From: Anadara kagoshimensis
Taxonomy: Eukaryota > Mollusca > Bivalvia > Arcoida > Arcidae
Length of the DNA: 64,000 bases
Direction: 5' to 3'
NCBI GenBank assembly: GCA_021292105.1
Contig: CM037865.1
Coordinates: 68,493,356 to 68,557,355, forward strand
Positions within the stretch are counted from its first letter, which is position 1, and each line of letters begins with the position of its first letter. Both the position numbers and the translations under genes were made by a program. The notes below the pieces were generated by a model, which had not been told where the DNA came from, ran no database searches, and saw nothing but the letters and a program-made list of their open reading frames with translations. Of the stretch, positions 24,112-32,415 are shown in pieces.

Positions 24112-24502
24112 GAGAACAAACAATAAATACTGTATACTTACGTAACAAAATTAATATGTCTGATATGGCTAAACTGAATAGATAAAAATTAGTAGTAGTT
24201 TGCATGTAATGGTTTTTCACAATCACTATACAGGTACACACATTTCCGAGTGTTCCGGTAATAAAAATCACAGAATATATAATTAACAGGAAAATCACAG
24301 ATGTTAAATCCCTCCTTTTTGGTCCAAGTGCCTGAAGTAATAATTCATCCTCGGATAAATTCCGGGAAACATTTTCTGTAACACCAAGAAAAGTAGTATC
24401 AAATGTGATCCCACTAGAAATACTCAATGTTGTGCTAATTTGTGATGAAAACAAAATTGCAACACTTTCCTCACTGGTATTGTGTTGATAAAACACCGTC
24501 AT
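15456..24502 (-). CDS. Neuromedin-U/pyrokinin/CAPA-type neuropeptide GPCR, 4 exons
   Basis: The coding exons are 24142-24502, 21742-22266, 20277-20402 and 15456-15994, which join to 1551 nt (516 aa plus TAG). All introns are GT-AG and phase 1 (1875, 1339 and 4282 bp). The product is a plasma-membrane class A receptor, expected to bind an amidated neuropeptide and signal through a G protein. Visible features: N-glycosylation sites N8, N44 and N48; the LGPKRRDL lead-in at 59-66; TM1 about 68-93 with GN; TM2 about 103-120 with SLAISD; Cys142 pairing with Cys225; ERY at 166-168; TM4 and TM5; CWAPFHAQRL at 305-314 in TM6; NPVLY at 348-352 in TM7; a Cys368-371 cluster likely to be palmitoylated; and a long Ser/His-rich tail ending S-R-V. 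The run AVVVAFFICWAPFHAQRL and the SGVLYF...STVNP TM7 entry are typical of the NMU/pyrokinin/CAPA receptor group. Ligand subtype cannot be decided from sequence. UTR exons and promoter were not found. Confidence 0.93.
16655..16848 (+). mobile_element. Family A copy 6, left half (interrupted)
   Basis: Matches the reference from CAAATAAATTGTTGACTCAG onward (here TTATAAATAAAATGTTGACA) to CATGTGACGGGTGCAG, where it is cut by the foldback-like element. The right half resumes at 19990. The other copies are continuous here (CGGGTGTAGCTAGCTAAACA), so they serve as the empty site. Confidence 0.8.
16843..16848. other. Target-site duplication, left
   Basis: GTGCAG immediately before the left terminus, matched by 19990-19995 after the right terminus. 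Confidence 0.85.
16849..17368. repeat. Left inverted arm: palindromic tandem array
   Basis: GCACTGAAAT recurs nine times (16913, 16963, 17022, 17075, 17128, 17181, 17225, 17275, 17334), spaced 44-59 bp apart. Most units carry a 24-bp palindrome made of CTATTGAAATAA and its inverse, flanked by CGACC(A/T)C on one side and GCGGTTG on the other. Short (about 50 bp) and long (59 bp, with a TGGAATAATT insert) variants occur. Confidence 0.92.
17369..17745. repeat. 151-bp tandem duplication inside the foldback-like element
   Basis: It starts with the hairpin-like TCCCCTATCGGTGAAACCGA followed by AAGGGGA. Two copies of a block starting CTTGTATccGCAACTCC (17454 and 17605, 151 bp apart) follow, each with CCAAACTACTGAAGGGATTT and TGATCATCAGGA and flanked by GTCTGTC/GTCCGTC runs. 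Several frames stay open through the repeat, but this is a repeat artefact. The type is familiar from bivalve genomes (from memory). Confidence 0.75.
17860..18270. repeat. About 225-bp tandem duplication inside the foldback-like element
   Basis: GGGGAGCATGCCCC recurs at 18011 and 18236 with similar upstream sequence (AATAGTTT..., TTTCTGAA..., CAGGA..., GACTT(C/T)AATTT...AAATTTTCC). Confidence 0.7.
18325..18445 (+). mobile_element. Family A-like tail inside the foldback-like element
   Basis: GGAGCATCCGGCCTCACTTC, then CTGGAAGTTCACGTGTACAC, then TTGCCGTTTTAACG, parallel the 3' segment of family A. It may have been captured by the element or may be an older nested insertion. Confidence 0.5.
18446..19533. 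other. Interior of the foldback-like element, no ORF recognised
   Basis: AT-rich sequence without a transposase-like frame. A near-repeat of ACCAGTATATACT lies at about 19276 and 19319. Confidence 0.5.
19534..19989. repeat. Right inverted arm: palindromic tandem array
   Basis: The reverse complement of the left-arm unit (ATTTCAGTGCATTCTCAACC) appears seven times. Counting inward from the terminus, full, short, long (ATTCCAATTTCAATAG) and CCTC-type units occur in the same order as in the left arm. Confidence 0.92.
19990..19995. other. Target-site duplication, right
   Basis: GTGCAG immediately after the right terminus. It is followed by CGAGCTAATAAGGAGGTGCT, the continuation of family A. Confidence 0.85.
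19990..20148 (+). mobile_element. Family A copy 6, right half
   Basis: Continues from 16848: GAGCTAATAAGGAGGTGCTT, CACTTCCCTGGATAAAATTC, AACCTAATTTGCCACTTTCA, then GATTCTGACATGGATTGG. Confidence 0.8.
20150..20265 (+). mobile_element. Family A tail (copy 7) next to the exon 3 donor
   Basis: A second tail follows directly: CCTCACTTCACTTGCGGAAG, ACCTAATTTGTCAGCATTTA, CTGGATTTTGATTAGTGTG. It ends 11 bp from the last base of exon 3 (20277). Confidence 0.65.
20277..20402 (-). CDS. Receptor exon 3: TM6 and ECL3
   Basis: This 126-bp exon is too short to stand out as an ORF. It was found by translating between the acceptor TCTGTTTCAG|TT at 20403 and the donor TCGG|GTTAGT at 20276. The split codon G|TT gives Val296. 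The next residues read AVVVAFFICWAPFHAQRL, the hallmark TM6 of the family, followed by FTMYNTDWSKNNLEIQ and SHMFYIS. Joining to exon 4 restores G338. Confidence 0.92.
20750..21005 (-). repeat. Repeat B (second copy, inverted) in receptor intron 2
   Basis: Read on the minus strand, it starts AACCTTCGCGAACGTATTG, shares GGGGTATATAGGAATCACC and AAGGTCAAGGTC with 5218-5470, and ends GGTATTTGGCTCTCAAGAGA. Confidence 0.75.
21331..21539. mobile_element. MITE family D, copy in receptor intron 2
   Basis: It begins GCAGACCTGTCGAAAGTTTA and ends with the near-inverse GTTAAACTGCAGCAGGCCTG. AACAAATTAGTGCCGAATCG near the left end matches the other two copies. The right terminus is followed by TA; the left target dinucleotide is eroded. 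Confidence 0.7.
21602..21672. repeat. Short tandem duplication, about 40-45 bp
   Basis: TATGTTAACATGTTA followed by GGGCTGACACAT/GGGTTGACACAT occurs twice in a row. Confidence 0.8.
21742..22266 (-). CDS. Receptor exon 2: ECL1, TM3-TM5, ICL3
   Basis: The acceptor TTTATTTCAG|GG is at 22267 and the donor TTAG|GTAAAT at 21741. The exon carries residues 121 (last two bases) to 296 (first base). It includes LPHECY, Cys142, the TM3 stretch ending ERYIAICHP, TM4 with WILSF...AMPYP, ECL2 with Cys225, TM5 with FFVFPM, and a basic ICL3 ending SRKVVLRML. The split codon 121 reads CGG (Arg), where relatives usually have Gly before Leu-Pro. Confidence 0.93.
23768..23802. repeat. (TG)n microsatellite
   Basis: An uninterrupted dinucleotide run within receptor intron 1. 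Confidence 0.97.
24061..24108. repeat. (TC)n microsatellite
   Basis: 24 perfect TC repeats in receptor intron 1. In the transcript it is a GA tract starting 33 bp past the exon 1 donor. Confidence 0.97.
24142..24502 (-). CDS. Receptor exon 1: N-terminus, TM1, TM2
   Basis: The ATG is at 24502-24500. An in-frame TAA lies at 24514-24512, four codons upstream, so the start is well supported unless a splice acceptor falls between them. The exon encodes 120 residues plus the first base (C) of codon 121, then the donor C|GTAAGT at 24141. Three N-glycosylation sequons sit in the extracellular tail. Reading past the donor gives about ten more open codons that are intronic and should not be annotated as protein. 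Confidence 0.9.
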
Positions 24503-24815
24503 TGTATCACATTAATACTCCACTGAATAAATAACTTCCAAATACGTGACAGAAGATATATCTTTAACACCCTGATCTACTCAACAAGGGACCAAGTTAA
24601 GGATGGAACAGTGACTTCATATTAATCCAGTTGACGTTGCTACTTTTTTTGAAGATAAATATTTGCTCCATTTAGCATCATAATTGTGACATTAAGCAAG
24701 TCGGAATATATACTGAGTCAGTCATAAAATCCAATAATTATCCACCATATTCTGAAATATAAATATTAAAAAGTAATAAAAGTATATATAGGTTTAGATA
24801 CCATATGTACATGTA

Positions 24816-24818
<3 letters not shown>
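24503..24818. other. 5' flank of the receptor gene, no promoter identified
   Basis: This should contain the 5' UTR or an upstream intron. No clear TATA box or initiator could be separated from the AT-rich background. Confidence 0.4.
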
Positions 24819-24859
<41 letters not shown>

Positions 24860-24871
24860 TATATATATATA
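24819..24871. repeat. (TA)n microsatellite
   Basis: A TA run with one phase break at about 24852. Confidence 0.95.
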
Positions 24872-25216
24872 CTATCGTAAAATCACGACGTAGGTATCAA
24901 TACTCGTGTATAATTTGTTATTACTTTCTCATATGGGATGATAAACTCAAATGTTTGACGAAAGCAGGGGTCATTTGATCAGATACAATTATGTTTACTA
25001 ACACGCGTTTACAAGTTTTTATTGTTAAAGTATAGAAATGATTGTCTTTTCACATCTTTATCTCTGTATAGTTTCATTATTAACAAAAAAGCACTGTGGA
25101 GTTTGATATCATTTGACAAATTTAAACAATTAAGTGATTGATTTTATAAGGAGTGTGCGTTGCGTTATATACTTCACATTTTTGTTTGTAACTAATGGAA
25201 ATTGTTTAGTGATATA

Positions 25217-25449
25217 CAGTACAGGCCTGTCGAAAATTTAACCCTTAATTAACGAATTAGTGTCGAATCGGTAACTTATCTGGGACACTGGTCAGCTATA
25301 CATGTATCGTGACTACTGCTATCTGTACAAGTATATCATTCAGCAGGTTTTTAGCACCTACATTGTAGCTAGCCATGTCTCGACCACTAAACTGCAGAGC
25401 CCCAACTCCATTTGTAAGCACAGTGTTAACCTTTTGACAGGTCTGTCTG
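25217..25449. mobile_element. MITE family D, 233 bp, flanked by TA
   Basis: It begins CAGTACAGGCCTGTCGAAAA and ends TTTTGACAGGTCTGTCTG. TA lies on both sides (25215-25216 and 25450-25451). The subterminal AACGAATTAGTGTCGAATCG and AGTGTTAACC elements are shared with the copies at 21331 and 42702. Its length, TIRs and TA duplication fit a Tc1/mariner-mobilised non-autonomous element. Confidence 0.78.
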
Positions 25450-26685
25450 TAATGCAGTCACCATTATCTTCTACCATTGAAAGCCTATCCTGATTTTTGC
25501 ATTTTTAGGCCTGGAAATTTTATTATATTTTGTGTTTTGTTTCGAGTTTTGCTTCGTTCCATCCCATTAAAAGTACTCTAAATTTAATTAAACATTTAAA
25601 TAGCCTTGAAATACCGTGCCATTAAGATTGTTATCTAACGTAATTGATTGACAGGTCATTGAAATCTGCGTTTTTGTGAATTTTAATATTTTCAAGGTTA
25701 CGTATATTTACAGGAAGTTGTGTTTTTTACATACAACAATTGTATTGATTTACATTGTGGGTCGTGTATAGAAGGATACATAAATTAGTATCTATAGTAG
25801 TTTGAACTTCCTGTTTTTATTTTTCGTCAGACAATATAAGCACACGTCCTGAAAACTGATTCATTGGTCCTTCATACTTACATCATCATCGGTGACACCC
25901 GTGAATCAACATCCGGGCTATAGTATGTATTATTAAATCGTACTCTGTTGCCTGTATTGATAGTTAGATTTATATACTACAACTTAAAGCCAGATACTGT
26001 CTACTGTACAATAATATACATCATACCAATATTGTTTTTCATGGTTTCAATTTTATTGTGTCAAAGAGGTTCATTTTTGTTAACATTTAGTTTTGGGATT
26101 ATATGAGTATGTCTGATTTTGAATTTCAAATTAAATTTATAATAAACTTCTTAGTATTATTTTATAAATTACATACGTGTAAATGTAATCTTTTTGTGAC
26201 TTTCTGATTTGGTTTATAGTGTAAAACAACAAATACTTGTATGTAGTAATTGTACATTTGTGTATAATAAAGTTTATAAGTCAATATAATCTGCCTGGTA
26301 TTTCACACTTTATACTTAAAACGCGTATTAAGTACTTCCAAATTTACATACTCAAATACCACGAAGCATTAAAATATAAATCTCTTCTTTAAATTGCTAT
26401 AATTTGAAACATTAAAATGATCTATTGGTTTTTAATATCGATCTATTATCTATAACTAACACGATTTATGACAGATATGTTAATTTATCGGTTTTATCGT
26501 CCAGCATATTATTAGTCATATATTACACCTCAAAATAATAATGTGTCCATGTGACACGCTACATAATAAACACATTAAACTGAACATAAACATGTGATAT
26601 TCTAATCATACAGACACCTTATATTTCTGTAGGTACATGTTTGTCCTTTTCAGTTTTTTTTTTCTTCCCTCTTAGTTAATACTAT
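25450..26685. other. No gene recognised
   Basis: AT-rich, no supported feature. Confidence 0.45.
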
Positions 26686-26910
26686 ATTTTGCCGCCGTTT
26701 TGTTTTGTTTTCTATCCTTTTAGTTGATACAATATTTTGCCGCCGTTTTGTTTTATTTTTTACTCTCAAAGTTAATTCTATATTTTGCCGCCGTTTTGTT
26801 TTATTTTTTACTCTCAAAGTTAATTCTATATTTTGCCGCCGTTTTGTTTTATTTTTTACTCTCAAAGTTAATTCTATATTTTGCCGCCGTTTTGTTTTTT
26901 TTTTTTTCTA
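26686..26910. repeat. 48-bp minisatellite, about 4.7 copies
   Basis: GCCGCC occurs at 26691, 26739, 26787, 26835 and 26883, a perfect 48-bp period. The unit includes TTTTGCCGCCGTTTTGTTTT and ACTCTCAAAGTTAATTCTA. As 48 is divisible by 3, repetitive open frames appear on both strands and should not be read as genes. Confidence 0.96.
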
Positions 26911-27086
26911 CCTTGTATATTTATATTGTATTCTGCTGATATCATGTTTCATATGACTGTATATATGTTTGGCTATATGATCTTTGTATGCTTTACTTCA
27001 ATAAATATTAAACATTTCCTTCAGCCTTATTCCTGAAAAAAACTCCTTGGAACAAAAACAAACTTGTTAAGATGTCAAAACTTAAA

Positions 27087-27126
<40 letters not shown>

Positions 27127-28660
27127 TTTTGATCCGTTATATGCTGTACGGAAATGACTTATGTACACGTTACGCACACTACATGCATGTTACCGTGCGT
27201 TATTCGTATGCAAAACTGTGGCGCTTAGGTAAAATTCTTAAAAAATGACATGAATGTCAATTTCTAGTAGACAACCATCATGATTTTTCAACAGTTCATA
27301 CAATTCGAGTTTAATATTTTTCTGGTTTTATATTAAGAATAATAATAAGGAACCGACTTACTTGTTAAAATTGTCGCAGTGTTTTATAAAATCATTTAAG
27401 TTAATACTTGAAGTCCAAATCGATAGGTCCCCGGATATATATATCCAAAACCTTCATATAAAGTCGTGTAATATAATTTTCCAGCTCACTGCTACTGACG
27501 TACAAGAAGGAGTAGCTTTTCTACCAAACAAATGACTCTTTTCAAGCATCACAGAAAATTTTGGCCTTTTATTATCATATATGTATAATCTGTTGATCGG
27601 TGTAGAACTGGTATAGAAAATGACCCTAGGTCACTGATGTTTTCACGGTCCGATAAAACACCAGGTCACTTTATCACTATATGTGAGTATATGCCAGGAG
27701 GGAAAAGTAATCGTGAAATCAAGGTTTAAATCTAAGTCAAATTCTCTGAAAATCTGAACATTCCTATACAGTGTCTGTGTAATGTAATGATATTACTACA
27801 ATGATTAGAAAATTAAAGAAACATAACTTTATTTCAATTCTTACCTTCATGACAATATTTACAAGTAACACAACTTACGAAAATATCTATAGGCATTACT
27901 ATATACATTGTGTTTCCAACATGTTTACATCTAGTCAGCAAAGTACAATGTATTATAATTATATTTACTTGATAAGGGGTAAATAATAACGCATTTCAAT
28001 GATAAAATAGTAGAAAACAAACATCCAAATTTCACAATAACCATCATATCGTGGTCAGTCGAGCCCAGACTCCACATGAATCATTGAAAAAATGAAAGGA
28101 GTGTCAATTATTTTTTCGATGTTGTGTAGATTTTGTCTTTTTTCACATCAATACTGGAATAAATAACTAGAATAGGATTTTTTTCGATATATTGATTAAG
28201 TGTTTTTTCTTATTTTTCAAAGCCACATCAGCATTATTGTGGCTAAGTACTGCGATATATCCATTAAATTAGTCAATGTGCAAATAGATAGATTATTTGC
28301 ACGTAAGTGCAACCATATGCCTGTTTCTTGAAAGATATTGATAGGAACATGTGAACTCATGTATCGAAGATTTTAAGAACACAGACTGCATTTTCAGAAT
28401 ATATGCATCGTGTATATACACGTAAGAGAAAGACAAACCGCATGTAGTAGTACACAGAATACAGTGTAAAATACACGAGACGAACAATTAGCATATTATA
28501 ACTACTAATTTAAATGTTAACCTTGTGTCGCCTTTTGAAAGCAATTTCATAAAACCAATGTGATTGTTACCATTTAAGTGTGAATACCTTATATACATAT
28601 GATAAAAAGACAAGTACATGTAAATGGAATTGTCTAATGTTCAGTTACTTAGTTTGCTCC
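26911..28660. other. No gene recognised
   Basis: Contains an (ATT)n tract at 27087-27126. Otherwise no supported feature. Confidence 0.45.
27087..27126. repeat. (ATT)n microsatellite
   Basis: About 13 ATT repeats. Confidence 0.96.
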
Positions 28661-28661
28661 T

Positions 28662-28810
28662 CCCACGTGTTCCCAACTCTAGTTCCCTTTTGTAAGATGT
28701 TAACATGCACATGTTTTACTTAAATGTGTTGTCAGTTTTCAAAGCTCTTACTCTACTTTTGGGATTGTGGTTTTAACATAGATGGTATGCTTGATTGTAT
28801 ATGTATTTTT
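28662..28810 (+). mobile_element. Decayed family A tail (copy 8)
   Basis: Resembles the 3' segment: CCACGTGTTCCC, TGTTGTCAGTTTTCAAAGCT, then TTTTGGGATTGTGGTTTTAA and ATGGTATGCTTGATTGT. Confidence 0.45.
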
Positions 28811-29697
28811 CTTGTTTTTCCTTCGGCTGTAACACATTGTGTTTACTACGTTGTATTTGCTAAAAGTTAATGCATTAAAAGTCCCACGGACTGTATGGAT
28901 CACTTCAAAGGGATCCGGGTCTTTTCTTTTGCAAGTCTATATTGCTGTAAGTTATGACCGAACACTTGATGATAGACAACTTTCACCACAATTGTTTTAA
29001 TCCGTTACTTATTAATTCCCAATAATACCAACTTTTGACTTATGAAACCTGTTTGAAGTCAGAGTTTTATTTATAGATATATTTTATATGTCTACAACAC
29101 AAATGAACTATAAAGAATTATATAAGCAGTTAACCTCATATTGTAGGAGCCAGAAAACATCCGAGTTGTTTAACGAGTCATTGTTAAAATGCTGTCGTGA
29201 ATTTCATTAATTTGATTAAGGTTCATAATGGCAGTATGTATTTAATCTGAAATGAATTACACTCTGAAAATTGAATAAGATTAACAATGACAAAAAATCC
29301 ATATGAAAGACATAAAAAAGATTTTAGAATAGAGTCTTCGTAAAGAAACTCCCGGCAATCAATCTATTTAATGACTAGAAATGAAATTCCCATTTATTAT
29401 CCAACACTAAAAGACAAATGCGAGTTAAATGGAAATAAAAGGCAACAGTGGTTTTTACAGAAACCTTAAAGCATATATTTATTGATCAGAATATAAAAAA
29501 GAAAACCTTTACCATTAGGATTTATGGTAAAACTGATTTATATACAAAATCAATATGACATTAGTGAAATATTTACATTTGATGAGCACATTATTATTTG
29601 TAGTTTTATCTGCATCTTCACCTCTTACATTTTGACAATCATTTTTATTATTTTGGTTTTTTTTTTAAAATACACGACTTGAAAACAAGACAAACTA
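28811..29697. other. No gene recognised
   Basis: AT-rich, no supported feature. Confidence 0.45.
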
Positions 29698-30003
29698 GAA
29701 AAACTGTGAGCAACAAGCTCACAAATACTACCCCCCCCCGCTCCCCCTACAAAAAAATCAATCGGATCAAATTTTTAAATAGGTTATGGAGGTGAACATC
29801 TACATTATATCACAAAGATTGTGTGAAAGTTTCATGAAAATCCATTGAAGGGTTTAGGAGGAGTTGCGGATAAGAGATAGGTTCCCTAAGGTGTAACGGA
29901 AGGACGGACACACGGACGGACACCCCTATCACAATATACCCCTATCACTATATACCCCTATCACTATATACCCCCCCCCCCACTTTTTAAGCGGGGGTAT
30001 AAA
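29698..30003. repeat. Repeat C, dispersed mollusc-type element with poly-C tracts
   Basis: It begins ACTGTGAGCAACAAGCTCAC (a perfect 6-bp stem hairpin), then ACCCCCCCCCGC. The middle has TGAAAGTTTCATGAAAATCC and GGACGGACACACGGACGGAC. The end has three CCCCTATCACtATATA-type repeats, a poly-C run and AAGCGGGGGTATA. This type is common in bivalve genomes (from memory). Confidence 0.65.
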
Positions 30004-30711
30004 CAAGAGAAGAGAATAGTGATTACATAAAACTATTGACTTTAATTTGGATGCACTGGAGTTTATCGCCAATGGTGTGGCCATACTACTATCGAAGGGT
30101 TCCCAACTGTCCCACTAAACTTAAAACTACTTGTCAATTAATCCACACATTTCAAAATAAAATATAAACCACATTTATCAAACAATAAACATGACATGCA
30201 CGCGTGTGCTGTGCTGTTAAGTAAACACTAAATAAAAACTATTGGACTCAATACAGTATCTGTGAAACACGACTCTATCATGGAGTTTTGAATTTTATGG
30301 GTATAATGTTATGTCCACAATTGTATTTTCGAATCATTTTGTACGTGCAAAACGAAATTGTAGAAGATGGGTAGGTGAAGGTGAAATGTAGTTACAGGAT
30401 TTTACTTCACAGTTATACAAACCCATTTTACTGCGTATATACATCACCTTAGTACTTTAATTTAAAGACCTATTTTTTCGGTACTACTCTTTCCAATCTG
30501 TCAAACTGATTTTGGTTAAGTTATCATATTTTACACGGTTTACAGATTGAAAAATAAAGTTAACCATCTACATGACTAAGTTTTCACAAATTAAAAACAT
30601 TAGTAGCAAAGTTTTCAAAATTTGTGAAAATATAATCCTTAAAATTATTTTTCACAAATCTAGTAAACTAGACTATTTTTGAAAAAAAATTCTCAGAAAT
30701 AAGTATCCAAT

Positions 30712-30775
30712 AGAGATTTTAGCTACCGGGAATTGAACTAGTTCATTGTGACATATTAGTCAATAGACTGGAATG
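30712..30775 (-). repeat. Possible tRNA-related SINE fragment
   Basis: The minus strand reads GTTCAATTCCC, close to a tRNA B box, within TAGCTACCGGGAATTGAACT (plus strand). No complete tRNA fold or A box was found. Confidence 0.3.
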
Positions 30776-30784
30776 AATTGGACG

Positions 30785-30895
30785 GACAACATGAACATTG
30801 AAGTTCACGTGTTTAACTTAATTTGCCAATCTTCAAAGTGTTGACTTTGTTTGAAATTTGAATTTGGTCAAGGATTGCCATGTTTGTTTTTGATT
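30785..30895 (+). mobile_element. Family A tail (copy 9)
   Basis: TTGAAGTTCACGTGTTTAAC, TTAATTTGCCAATCTTCAAA, TGACTTTGTTTG, then ATGTTTGTTTTTGATT match the tail of the 3640-4085 copy. Confidence 0.7.
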
Positions 30896-32364
30896 GACAC
30901 AAATATTGATTCTTATGTGAAGAAATCACGATCTGTATTTCAACTGTTATTGGCAAAAAGACAGTCTCGCCATTAAAAAGAGTTTAAAGCATCAACGTCA
31001 GTAGTTTAATTCATTGAATAACGTGTCTAGTATAAACTTTAAATCTATTACTTTAACTCGCGCCTCGAATTAAATTTAAAGCTAAATCTAAACTCCCCGA
31101 GCTTCTGTATCAATGCCCAGACGAAATTATTCTTCACATTAAATTTCAATAGCTTGATGAAAATGGTATAAATTACTTCCTCGTATTAATCAAAATACAT
31201 GTAGGCAACAAAAAGCTTACTAAAACTTTATTGTTATACGTGTGTTGATGCACAAATATATCTTTGATTTTTTTTTATTATTTTAGATTATTAAATAAGC
31301 TTGTTGCATAATTATGCTGGATCAGTGAACAAAGTTCATTTCTGAGAAATTCCACAATAACATTAATTGAAAGAGATTTGCAAAGGTTATATCATCCAGG
31401 CAGTATTAAGATGGCTTCTAAACTTTTTAAAACGCTGAATGTTTCCATTTAATTTAGAGTAAGTGATAGCAAGGATTACATAATGCACACAGCAGTATGA
31501 CGCCATTTATACGACAGCAGTTTTAATTATGGTTAGCTAGGATGTTTCCTGCCTCATACGTTTTACACAGCCTTACACAATAGACAGAAATTGCAGAGGT
31601 GTTTAAACATGTAAACCAGGTATTTTAATTTGATTTGTATCCTCTTTGCTTATACATGTCTTTAGAAAAACGCATCAAACTAAACGTAATTAAAACATGG
31701 CAAAAAGTGAACATTTTTGTCTATCTTTAAAATATTTATTTTTTATTGTTGTTTTCTATTGTTAATATTTGATCTATTATCATTTTATTATTTATTTCAT
31801 CATTTTACGTCATGGCGAATATACGTGGAAAAATATTTTGAATTTTTTCATCAACAAAGCGCAATCGAGAATAAACTAATTATTTTCACAATATGTTTGT
31901 CGTTTTGCCTGGTTACATGAGGTTCACGTTAGCGCTTAAACTTTCGCAGGTCAAAACATCCAAAGTATGTCTAAAATGCCAGTCAATTGCCGGAGCATAC
32001 ACTCCAAAGTTTAACCAGTATGAATCGCATCATATTTATTTTATTTTGGGGACAAAAATGTCTATCTTATAAACCCATTTGTGTTGCTACCTAAATGCAC
32101 TAACATAGACTTTATGTACACAGCTATATTTACAAAACATTTAAAAAAAACATGCTTACATATAAACATAAGTCTACTAAGATTATCTATCAAAACAGGA
32201 ATATTAATTTCCAGCTACGTACGGTAAAGGGTTATAAATTAGCTAGAACAATTACCATTGTCAGTGGTATAAGTCGAATGCTGAGAGACAAATGTACCAT
32301 TTATGTTCCAATCCAATATATCTTGTTATTTCTCAGTAACTGATCGATAGTTGAATAAACGATG

Positions 32365-32367
<3 letters not shown>
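30896..32367. other. No gene recognised
   Basis: AT-rich, no supported feature. Confidence 0.45.

Positions 32368-32412
<45 letters not shown>
32368..32412. repeat. (TC)n microsatellite
   Basis: About 22 TC repeats. An overlapping minus-strand frame with Arg-Glu repeats is an artefact of this tract. Confidence 0.96.

Positions 32413-32415
<3 letters not shown>

Larger units (their letters stand above)
22267..24141 (-). other. Receptor intron 1
   Basis: This 1875-bp phase 1 intron holds a (TG)n tract and a (GA)n tract (TC on the plus strand) that starts 33 bp past the donor. Nothing else was recognised in it. Confidence 0.85.

Noticed and set aside
26650-26956. Repetitive open frames on both strands
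   Set aside because: They are explained by the 48-bp minisatellite, whose period is a multiple of three.
30728-30775. tRNA gene
   Set aside because: Only a B-box-like sequence is present. No cloverleaf or A box could be drawn.
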